Source: a bacterium
Lineage (GTDB): Bacteria > Spirochaetota > UBA4802 > UBA5550
Direction of reading: 5' to 3'
DNA: 10,793 nt
Assembly: GCA_024224995.1 (NCBI GenBank)
Contig: JAAENB010000738.1
Coordinates: 1 to 10,793, forward strand
Shown one piece after another: positions 1 to 6,609 of this stretch (positions within the stretch are counted from its first letter, which is position 1; each line of letters opens with the position of its first letter). Both the position numbers and the translations under genes were made by a program. The notes beneath the pieces are model-generated. The model searched no databases, had not been told where the DNA came from, and saw nothing but the letters and a program-made list of their open reading frames with translations.

Positions 1-1431
1 AATATATTTGAGGATATAGATATCGATTTTGATACGTATTTTTCACTGCACCTGGAAACGGATTCGGTTTTTGAGCCGGCAGAATTTACCTTTTCGAAAT
101 TTCATGGAAGGAGCATAGACACCTTTTTATCCAGGATCGTATATTCCGTACTGTCATCAAACCGGGGAGTTATTAAAGATTATACCCTGCGTCCCTGGAG
201 GAAGCTCAATGAGGCCAGGAAACTGGCAACAGAAGGGTTTACAGTGTCACCGATGGCGTCTCCGGAAGAACCGGTATTTAAATCACTCCGGCAGCTGGAG
301 GATTCCGTACGGGATTTTAGAAATACGCTGCTGTTTTCGGGAAAAATAAAAAATTGGAATAATAAAAAAAGGGTGGCGCGCTGTAGAAAGCTGTTGAAAC
401 AGGAGGCAAGACGTATCAATTGGGAGCAGTTTTATTCCTGTTCAAAATCGGCACTGAAAAAGTATGAGGTGAATCTGTCAATTGTACCGGAATGCAGACC
501 CATGATAGAGGCAATAGCCAACATAAATGTGGATCGAAACTGTACCAGGATACATTACCGGGAATTACCCGGGCAGGACCCGTTAAACAGGAAGATCTAT
601 ACCCCCCTGGAGCTGACGGTTATACCGCAAAAAGGGGCTGAGTCCTTATTTACGGATGACGGAGAATATCGATTTGATGATAAGCGCCAGGTGGAAGAGC
701 TTCCCCCGGAAATAAAACCGGGACAAACCATAGATTATACCGGAAAACTCTATTCCGGAGAGTGTTTTAAAAAGAAATCAATAAAATATTGCGAAGCGTA
801 TCCAAAGAGAGACCAGGTCGTAGCCACGAATTTTTATCCCCATTCCTTTAAAAAGGCGAACTGGTTTTTGAGAGCGCTGTTTTTCTGGAAAGATTTGCCG
901 AAACAGGTGATCTATCGAGGTTCCTATGAGGTTGTAGGCTATACAAAAAGGATGCTGCCGAATTTTACTTTAACAGACAAGGCGTTGAAGCTTGCCGAAT
1001 TGGACTTAAAAGAGTTTTATAAAAAATACGGGACTCATTATGTAAGCCAGGTGAAGCATCGAAGAGGGTTTGTTTATTACTTTATAGTAAACACTACGGG
1101 TGATGACGATGATGAATATATAGAATTAAAGCCTTATGGGGTTTCAAAGTATATTGAGCTGGGAATTCCGGGAGCCCAAGGGGGGCAGGGGGTGCCGGGA
1201 ATGGACCAGGGAGGCGGCTGTCTTTTTGGCTTATTCGGATCATCCTCAAAAGTTGAGAATCCCCTGTTTGAACCCAAAACAGTAAAAGAATTTTTTAATA
1301 ACCGGGAAAAACTAATCAACTTATATCAAAATGATAAGAAAGCTGTACCGGTAAGTTTAAGTCTTGAACCCTGGAGTGAGTACTTAAAGGAGAAGGGGAT
1401 CTTAAGACCGCATCAACTGGACCTGAAATGA
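1..1431 (+). CDS. Double-MACPF perforin-like protein, 5'-truncated by the window edge
   Basis: The frame is open from base 1 to a TGA at 1429-1431, so the start lies outside the window and 476 residues are visible. Visible residues about 35-80 (SIDTFLSRIVY, then YTLRPW) match the closing part of the MACPF-like domain in the downstream paralogues (ETFKAAIKDAF, then IEVVPWVEN). Residues about 100-181 are helical with four cysteines, as in the paralogues' C-terminal domain. A second MACPF-like unit follows: SGECF, then YRGSYEVVGYTK, then KEFYKKYGTHYVSQV at about 338-352, close to the known MACPF signature, then a Gly-rich strand (GIPGAQGGQG), then KTVKEFFNNREKL and VSLSLEPW. The protein therefore appears to be a tandem of two MACPF units. 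The second unit ends 15 residues after its last strand and has no Cys domain. Its two insert regions look shorter than those of the paralogues. Role as a pore component is inferred. Confidence 0.75.
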   Translation, partial: NIFEDIDIDFDTYFSLHLETDSVFEPAEFTFSKFHGRSIDTFLSRIVYSVLSSNRGVIKDYTLRPWRKLNEARKLATEGFTVSPMASPEEPVFKSLRQLEDSVRDFRNTLLFSGKIKNWNNKKRVARCRKLLKQEARRINWEQFYSCSKSALKKYEVNLSIVPECRPMIEAIANINVDRNCTRIHYRELPGQDPLNRKIYTPLELTVIPQKGAESLFTDDGEYRFDDKRQVEELPPEIKPGQTIDYTGKLYSGECFKKKSIKYCEAYPKRDQVVATNFYPHSFKKANWFLRALFFWKDLPKQVIYRGSYEVVGYTKRMLPNFTLTDKALKLAELDLKEFYKKYGTHYVSQVKHRRGFVYYFIVNTTGDDDDEYIELKPYGVSKYIELGIPGAQGGQGVPGMDQGGGCLFGLFGSSSKVENPLFEPKTVKEFFNNREKLINLYQNDKKAVPVSLSLEPWSEYLKEKGILRPHQLDLK

Positions 1432-1442
1432 CCATTGGGCAC

Positions 1443-1469
1443 ACTTTTTATGGGGGTTACATAAAAAGT
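1443..1469 (+). terminator. Perfect 10-bp AT-rich hairpin after the double-MACPF gene
   Basis: The sequence ACTTTTTATG at 1443-1452 is repeated perfectly inverted at 1460-1469 around a 7-base loop (GGGGTTA), starting 11 bases after the stop codon. A T-rich stretch (1470-1480) follows. The stem has little GC, so as an intrinsic terminator it would be weak. It could instead act on transcript stability or attenuate transcription between this gene and the next. Confidence 0.5.
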
Positions 1470-1563
1470 TCTTGATTTTTAAAAAAACGAATGATTTAGT
1501 AATACTTTATAGTAGTGAAAAAACCGTGTTATTTTAGATGAAAATAACAAAAAATACGAATAT

Positions 1564-1568
1564 AAAGG
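1564..1568 (+). promoter_or_regulatory. Ribosome binding site that decides the start at 1577
   Basis: AAAGG lies 8 bases before the ATG at 1577. The upstream in-frame ATG at 1538 has no purine-rich site before it (it is preceded by TGTTATTTTAG), so 1577 is the better start. Confidence 0.6.
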
Positions 1569-1576
1569 TACTTTCT

Positions 1577-3163
1577 ATGAAAAGACGCAAACTACTTGTT
1601 ATTTCCTCGGTGCTGATCATCTTCCTGGGGGTTGTAATTACAACACTGACAGGTGGGCCCACTATAATTCGGGACAACCGGGTTACGGACCTGGGAACAA
1701 CACCGGTACTTGGCCGGGGATATTCTATTGGAACCAATACGTTTCAGTCTACCTGTTTAACAAAGGTGATACTCACGGAACCATCATATGATATGTCGTA
1801 TTATTTTGAGGCTGTTAAGTCTGAGGGAGAATCAAAAACTTCCAGTTCCTACAGCAGGAGAAATTCAGCCACAGTCAGTTATGAAGCTTCCAAGAGCTGG
1901 AGCTTTATGGGTTTTGGCGGCTCAGTAAGTGCCAAAACTACCAGTTCCATCTCCCGGTCGGTTAGATCGGTTACTGTGGATGGCGTTAAATACTTTAATC
2001 ATGATCTTTTCGCAACAATTGACATTTATTCGTATTACGCGTCCGTAGATGAAGCAAAATCAGAAATGAGCAAAACTGCTGTAGCGCTTCTTACCAATGA
2101 AGATCTTCCCGGTTTTTTTAGCAGCTGCGGTCCCTATTATGTCAGGTCAATCGGTAGAAAGGCCAGGTTTATATCCAGATTCTCTTACAGAACCATGAGC
2201 ACCACAAGGGATACCTCTTTTGACAGCCAGTTGAAAACCAGGCTTCATGGTTTTACAACACGAACAAGTAAGGGCTGGGGTCGCAGGAGTTCATCAACAA
2301 GCTCATATGATTACCAGAACCAGGTTGATCAAGAACAAAAATTTAACTCAAAAGCATCGAATATGCGCCTGACTATTACATCATGGGCCTTTGGCCTGGG
2401 TAAGAATGAAAAAGCTTCTCTTGTAGCCTTTGATCTTGAAACATTTAAAAAGGGAATACAGGATGCCTTTATATCCATGCAGAATCCCCGAACCGGAAAA
2501 GTATTCAGTATAGAAGTTGTTCCCTGGGTAGAGAATACCGAATTTCAGGCCCTGGCCAAGCTTCACTACTCTCCTGATGAGTATGAAAACATTAAAAATC
2601 CGGCAGGGGGGTTTGAGATGGACGATCAGGGAAAGTTAAAGAAAAGGCTTAAGCGTAAGATTCCTCTGTATGAGAAGAAGTATATCCTGAATCTTAATGC
2701 CGAATTTTTTATGGAGATTGAGCGGGTCGACCGTAACCTGTTGAATATATTTTATAAAGGAAATCTTTGCAGAAAACATATTGATCTGAACTGGTCGAAG
2801 AACGGCAAGCTCGATTCGAAATATTCCACCCGGAACCTGGTGAATCACCGGACCGGCGCGTTGTTGTCGTTGAAAGACCTGTCTAAAAAATTGACTGAGG
2901 ACTATATTGAACAGTTACTGAAAAATGAAAGAAAATTCATGTACGGCAATGAAAGTGGAAAGACCGAGGAGCTGGAAGTAGATAAAATAACAGGGGAGCC
3001 TGTTCCGGGGAAAGGAGCTGCTGCCTGTATAAATGAGATCCTGAGTAAAGGCATTTTCAGAGAAAGTTATCGCAACCATAAACCCTGTCGGGATCTCATG
3101 TCGCAGATGGGTGCGCTGCAAAGTGAACTGGTTGATGATTATTGTATGCCGACGTTGAAGTAA
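1577..3163 (+). CDS. Secreted MACPF/perforin-like paralogue 1 (single unit)
   Basis: A 528-residue protein; the ATG at 1538 would add 13 residues but lacks an RBS and would bury the signal peptide. Basic residues 2-5 and hydrophobic residues 6-24 form an export signal ending L-T-G before GPTIIRDNR. Conserved blocks follow: GRGYSIGTNTFQSTC (46-60), YYASVDE (153-159), FFSSCGPYYVRSIGR (180-194), LTITSWAFGLGK (265-276), VVPWVEN (314-320). The segment at 80-135 is very rich in Ser, with Gly and Thr, and the one at 205-262 is rich in Ser and Tyr; these occupy the places of the TMH1 and TMH2 clusters that form membrane hairpins in MACPF proteins. A helical domain (about 362-528) carries Cys 398, 484, 504 and 523. 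This copy has a 30-residue-class insert at about 331-362, rich in Lys/Asp, and ends CMPTLK rather than the CxPR of its relatives. Pore formation is inferred. Confidence 0.75.
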   Translation: MKRRKLLVISSVLIIFLGVVITTLTGGPTIIRDNRVTDLGTTPVLGRGYSIGTNTFQSTCLTKVILTEPSYDMSYYFEAVKSEGESKTSSSYSRRNSATVSYEASKSWSFMGFGGSVSAKTTSSISRSVRSVTVDGVKYFNHDLFATIDIYSYYASVDEAKSEMSKTAVALLTNEDLPGFFSSCGPYYVRSIGRKARFISRFSYRTMSTTRDTSFDSQLKTRLHGFTTRTSKGWGRRSSSTSSYDYQNQVDQEQKFNSKASNMRLTITSWAFGLGKNEKASLVAFDLETFKKGIQDAFISMQNPRTGKVFSIEVVPWVENTEFQALAKLHYSPDEYENIKNPAGGFEMDDQGKLKKRLKRKIPLYEKKYILNLNAEFFMEIERVDRNLLNIFYKGNLCRKHIDLNWSKNGKLDSKYSTRNLVNHRTGALLSLKDLSKKLTEDYIEQLLKNERKFMYGNESGKTEELEVDKITGEPVPGKGAAACINEILSKGIFRESYRNHKPCRDLMSQMGALQSELVDDYCMPTLK

Positions 3164-3286
3164 ATTATAGTGGTATCGGGATTAAGATCCTGAGAAGATA
3201 TATTAAGCAAAAAATAAAAATGTGAGAGTAACACGGTGATTCGGATTATTCTCTGAAAAAAGCGCTTTAGCGTTATTTAAAATCAA

Positions 3287-3292
3287 AAGGAG
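3287..3292 (+). promoter_or_regulatory. Ribosome binding site for paralogue 2
   Basis: AAGGAG lies 9 bases upstream of the ATG at 3302 and is the strongest Shine-Dalgarno match among the MACPF-like genes. The preceding gap (3164-3286) is AT-rich and shows no convincing terminator or promoter to me. Confidence 0.7.
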
Positions 3293-3301
3293 TATCTAGA
3301 C

Positions 3302-4915
3302 ATGAAAACAAAAAACCTAGCACTAGCGGTAATTGTTTCTCTTATAACTGTTGTGGGGGCACTCTTAGTGGCCGGGCCAACTGTTATACAGGATAACCGG
3401 ATTACCAACCTGGCAACAACTCCCGTTCTTGGCCGGGGGTACACTATCTCAACCAATACCTTTCAGTCTACCTGTCTGAAGGATATAGTTATGACAGATC
3501 CTTCCTATGACATGGTGTATACATTCAAGGATATGAGTGAGGTTCTGGAATCAAGCAGTACTGAGACCGACGCACTTACGAAGGTTGCTTCAAATGAATT
3601 TAAAAACTATTTGCTTAAAAAAGAGGTAGTTCAAAAAGAGGTACTCGAGACAACGAAAAGCGGCGCTGAAGAAACCTCTAAACAAAAAACAGTAACAACG
3701 CAGCGGCTCATGGCTGAGATCAAGCTCCATTCATATTACGCGTCAGTTGATGAAAGTTCCACGAAGATAACCGAACCAGCGAGAAAACTTCTTTCCGGTA
3801 ACGACATCCCCGGTTTTTTTCATAGCTGCGGTTCTTATTATGTACGATCAATAGGCCGGCAGTCGGTTTATTATGCTATGTACGAATTTGAGAGTGTTAG
3901 TGAAGCTGAAGACAAAACGTTCGCGTACCATCTGGAAACCCAGCTCAAGAGTTTTCGAAAGCGTGTTGTAACGGACGCAAGAAACTGGTATGACTACCAG
4001 GATGATCCGGAAAAAGCCGGTTCTACTAAAGAATGGGATGTGACTTCGGGCCAAAAAATAAGTCAAGGAATGAAGACAGATTCATTTTCAAAATCTTCTG
4101 AAAAAAGAAACCTGACAATTACTGTCGCGGCTTTTGGCCTTGGAAAAAATGAGAAGGCAAGCCTTATTTCTTATGATATTGAGACTTTCAAAGCGGCTAT
4201 TAAGGACGCGTTCCTCTCAATGCAGGACATAAGTACAGGAAAGGTTATTTCCATAGAAGTTGTACCCTGGGTAGAGAATGTTGATTTTCAGAGTCTTGTA
4301 GAGCTTGAGAAAAAGCAGGTGATTTCAGCAACTCAATTAATTGGAGGTAAACTGGTTCCGGTAGATGTAAAACCCCTTCTGCTTTATGAGAAGAAGCAGA
4401 TCTTAAGCAGCAACGCGGAGTTCCTGGCAGAATTAGAACGTGCCGACAGAAGTATGATGAATCTTTATTATAAAGCAAAGATGTGCCGCCAGAATATTGA
4501 CGCGAGCTATAAAAAGGGAGCTCCGGGCAAGAAGACGTTTCGAAAGGCATATATAGGACGTTACGTAATGAATAACCGCTATCCCAAGGGCGGAGTATTG
4601 CTGGACGCGCTTGACAAATTCCTTACCAAAGAGCGGATCGACGGGCTTTTGAAAAAGCAGAAAGTCTTCATGTATGGCAAAGATGGAGCAGAAACGCCTG
4701 CAGGAGCTCGAGTCTGTATCAGTAAAATAATGAAGTCGGGAGTCTTCAGGATAAGTTTCCGGGACATTAAAGAATGTACTGATCTCCAGGAAGTGTTTGG
4801 CCAGGGCGAAGAGGAGCTTGTTGAGAACCATTGTATGCCGCGGCTCTTCCAGAAAGGACAGAAACCGCAAGAAATTGATGATGCATCAGTGGAAGGACCT
4901 GTTGCTACTCCGTAA
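3302..4915 (+). CDS. Secreted MACPF/perforin-like paralogue 2 (single unit, charged inserts)
   Basis: A 537-residue protein with a clear SD. Hydrophobic residues 6-24 form the signal, with likely processing at LVA before GPTVIQDNRI. Conserved blocks: GRGYTISTNTFQSTC (44-58), SYYASVDE (144-151), FFHSCGSYYVRSIGR (172-186), LTITVAAFGLGK (271-282), VVPWVEN (320-326). Unlike paralogues 1, 4 and 5, the first variable segment (about 78-135) is strongly charged, Lys/Glu-rich and probably helical. The second (about 197-268) is the longest in the set and also charged (for example NWYDYQDDPEK). Neither looks easily membrane-inserting, so this copy may be a partner or scaffold subunit rather than an inserting one. 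The C-terminal domain has Cys 395, 472, 492 and 511, ends CMPRL, and carries an acidic/proline tail of about 25 residues not seen in other copies. Function is inferred from fold-level similarity. Confidence 0.75.
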   Translation: MKTKNLALAVIVSLITVVGALLVAGPTVIQDNRITNLATTPVLGRGYTISTNTFQSTCLKDIVMTDPSYDMVYTFKDMSEVLESSSTETDALTKVASNEFKNYLLKKEVVQKEVLETTKSGAEETSKQKTVTTQRLMAEIKLHSYYASVDESSTKITEPARKLLSGNDIPGFFHSCGSYYVRSIGRQSVYYAMYEFESVSEAEDKTFAYHLETQLKSFRKRVVTDARNWYDYQDDPEKAGSTKEWDVTSGQKISQGMKTDSFSKSSEKRNLTITVAAFGLGKNEKASLISYDIETFKAAIKDAFLSMQDISTGKVISIEVVPWVENVDFQSLVELEKKQVISATQLIGGKLVPVDVKPLLLYEKKQILSSNAEFLAELERADRSMMNLYYKAKMCRQNIDASYKKGAPGKKTFRKAYIGRYVMNNRYPKGGVLLDALDKFLTKERIDGLLKKQKVFMYGKDGAETPAGARVCISKIMKSGVFRISFRDIKECTDLQEVFGQGEEELVENHCMPRLFQKGQKPQEIDDASVEGPVATP

Positions 4916-4960
4916 AAGTGAAGAAGAGAGATATTCCTTTTTAGGTAATGCCATCTGTTT

Positions 4961-4977
4961 GAACTTATTATAAGTTC
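4961..4977 (+). repeat. Small inverted repeat downstream of paralogue 2
   Basis: GAACTTA and TAAGTTC form a perfect 7-bp stem around TTA. It is the first of two hairpins in the 4916-5087 gap and is enclosed by an outer GTAATGCC (4945-4952) and GGCATTAC (5023-5030) inverted pair. Confidence 0.45.
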
Positions 4978-4987
4978 CCTTTGATAA

Positions 4988-5020
4988 AGAAGGCGAGGTT
5001 GTAAATCGGCCTCGCCTTCT
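4988..5020 (+). terminator. GC-rich 11-bp hairpin, terminator-like without a T-tract
   Basis: AGAAGGCGAGG (4988-4998) and CCTCGCCTTCT (5010-5020) are perfectly complementary with an 11-base loop. The stem stands out as GC-rich in an AT-rich gap. The bases that follow (GGGGCATTAC) are not a T-run, so it is either a Rho-assisted or structural barrier, or part of the larger nested structure 4945-5030, rather than a classic intrinsic terminator. Confidence 0.5.
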
Positions 5021-5087
5021 GGGGCATTACAGATGTAATACAGAATACAAAAAATAAAATAAGAGATATTAAAATAGATTCATAATT

Positions 5088-6554
5088 ATGAAAATTGTAA
5101 AATTTCCGCTTATTGCACTGTTGCTTTCAATTACCGGTTTCCTGGTAGTTGGATTGTTGGCCGGGCCAACAATTATACAGGATGATCGTATTACGAGTCT
5201 CTCCAATACACCTGTGCTGGGGCGGGGATATTCAATTGCCACCAATACTTTTCAATCTACCTGTTTACAAAAAGTGAAAATGACCGAACCTTCTTATGAT
5301 TTTACTTATTCCTTTAAATCACTTGAAACGGTGGATAAAATGAGTCTTGAGACCCAGGTCGATACCAAAGGCTTTAGCAATGAATTTTTAGGCGATCTTA
5401 TGGATAAAATTTCCGCAAGCGGGAAAATGTCTCAGATTTCAGATGTACAATTCTACAACCATCATGTACTGGCCGATATAAAACTGCATTCATACTATGC
5501 GTCAGTTGATGAGAGCGCAACCAAGATGAGTACTTCAGCAGCTGCGCTGCTTCAGAGGAATGATTTACCGGGCTTTTTCAGCAGCTGCGGCCCTTATTAT
5601 GTGCGGTCAATTGGAAGACAGGCCAAGTTCCTTTCTATTTTTACCTATATGACCGCAGGGGTAAAGCAGGATCTTGCATTTGAGAAAAAGCTTGAAACAC
5701 AGATCAAAGGTTTTGCCAATGGCGCCACCACAGAGAAAGACACAGCGGAAACGCAATCATCATTTTCGGTAAGCTGGAGATTCAAACAGGAATGCTCAAG
5801 AAAAAGGCTCATGATAACTGTTGCAGCCTTTGGCCTGGGAAAAAATGAGCGGGCAACGCTCATCTCTTATGATATTGAAACGTTTAAAGCGGCAATTAAG
5901 GATGCCTTTAAAACCATGCAAAATCCCTTAACCGGGAAGGTGTCCAGTATAGAAGTAGTCCCCTGGGTTGAAAATACCGATTTTCAGATGCTCGTAAAAC
6001 TGGATGAAGAGGTCGACAAAGAGAGCGGCGAGAAACTCCTTTTGTATGAAAAAAAGCAGATCCTTAATCTTAATGCCGAATTCCTGGCAGAGATTGAACG
6101 GGTAGACCGTTCTTTATTGAATCTCTATTATAAGGCAAAAATATGCAGAGATTATATTGACACCAACTGGAAGCGTGCTTTTGGTTTTGGAACATCTCTC
6201 CGGAACGAGTTTTTTAAGAAATTGGTTTTGAATAATAAAGGGGGAATCCCCATTGAGTTATCGAAACTGGATGGGCTCCTGACCTCTACAAAGATCGATG
6301 AAATTATTGAACGAGAAGGTAGATTCATGTATGGAGAAAAGAGGCCCTCATACATGCTTGATGATGAAAAGTCTAAACCCAGTGGTGCAGCGGTTTGCAT
6401 GAAAAAGATGATGAAAAAGGGATTATTCCGGGTTCCCTACCGGGATATTGAAGAGTGCAAAGATATTGTAAAAGATATATTAACGTCCGAAGATGAGCTG
6501 ATTGATAGTTATTGTATTCCACGGCTTGCTAAGATTGAAGAGGGAGATAAGTAA
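5088..6554 (+). CDS. Secreted MACPF/perforin-like paralogue 3 (single unit)
   Basis: A 488-residue protein. No good Shine-Dalgarno precedes this ATG (the leader is AT-rich), but the start puts a typical signal directly at the N-terminus, with hydrophobic residues 7-25 and LLA before GPTIIQDDRI. Blocks: GRGYSIATNTFQSTC (45-59), SYYASVDE (135-142), FFSSCGPYYVRSIGR (163-177), LMITVAAFGLGK (241-252), VVPWVEN (290-296). The first variable segment (80-120) is short, Met/Lys/Ser-containing and amphipathic. The second (188-238) has an extra cysteine, KQEC at 236, absent from the other copies. C-terminal Cys 353, 437, 457 and 476 are present and the protein ends CIPRLAK plus a short charged tail. The next gene begins only 16-55 bases later, so the two are probably one transcription unit. 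Pore formation is inferred. Confidence 0.75.
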   Translation: MKIVKFPLIALLLSITGFLVVGLLAGPTIIQDDRITSLSNTPVLGRGYSIATNTFQSTCLQKVKMTEPSYDFTYSFKSLETVDKMSLETQVDTKGFSNEFLGDLMDKISASGKMSQISDVQFYNHHVLADIKLHSYYASVDESATKMSTSAAALLQRNDLPGFFSSCGPYYVRSIGRQAKFLSIFTYMTAGVKQDLAFEKKLETQIKGFANGATTEKDTAETQSSFSVSWRFKQECSRKRLMITVAAFGLGKNERATLISYDIETFKAAIKDAFKTMQNPLTGKVSSIEVVPWVENTDFQMLVKLDEEVDKESGEKLLLYEKKQILNLNAEFLAEIERVDRSLLNLYYKAKICRDYIDTNWKRAFGFGTSLRNEFFKKLVLNNKGGIPIELSKLDGLLTSTKIDEIIEREGRFMYGEKRPSYMLDDEKSKPSGAAVCMKKMMKKGLFRVPYRDIEECKDIVKDILTSEDELIDSYCIPRLAKIEEGDK

Positions 6555-6596
6555 ATAGCAACTGTATACTATGAAGTCATATAAAGCAGCTATTAA

Positions 6597-6602
6597 AGAA
6601 GG
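6597..6602 (+). promoter_or_regulatory. Ribosome binding site that decides the start at 6610
   Basis: AGAAGG lies 7 bases before the ATG at 6610. The in-frame ATG at 6571 lacks a nearby purine-rich site and would put 13 polar/charged residues before the signal peptide. Confidence 0.6.
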
Positions 6603-6609
6603 TACAGGT

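Noticed and set aside
1153..1206. Collagen-like repeat in the double-MACPF protein (GIPGAQGGQGVPG)
   Set aside because: Only a few irregular Gly triplets, in the position of the Gly-rich MACPF strand, so it does not support a collagen domain.
1472..1505. Possible promoter TTGATT with TAATAC upstream of paralogue 1
   Set aside because: The spacing is 22 bases, and in such AT-rich DNA hexamer matches are expected by chance.
1538..1576. Upstream start for paralogue 1 at ATG 1538
   Set aside because: No Shine-Dalgarno before it and it places 13 polar residues ahead of a normal signal peptide; the ATG at 1577 has AAAGG at good spacing.
4433..4870. 145-residue minus-strand open frame inside paralogue 2
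   Set aside because: It lies wholly antisense to a gene with strong family conservation, has no RBS and no recognisable motif.
6571..6609. Upstream start for paralogue 4 at ATG 6571
   Set aside because: No nearby RBS, and the ATG at 6610 with AGAAGG begins a normal signal peptide.
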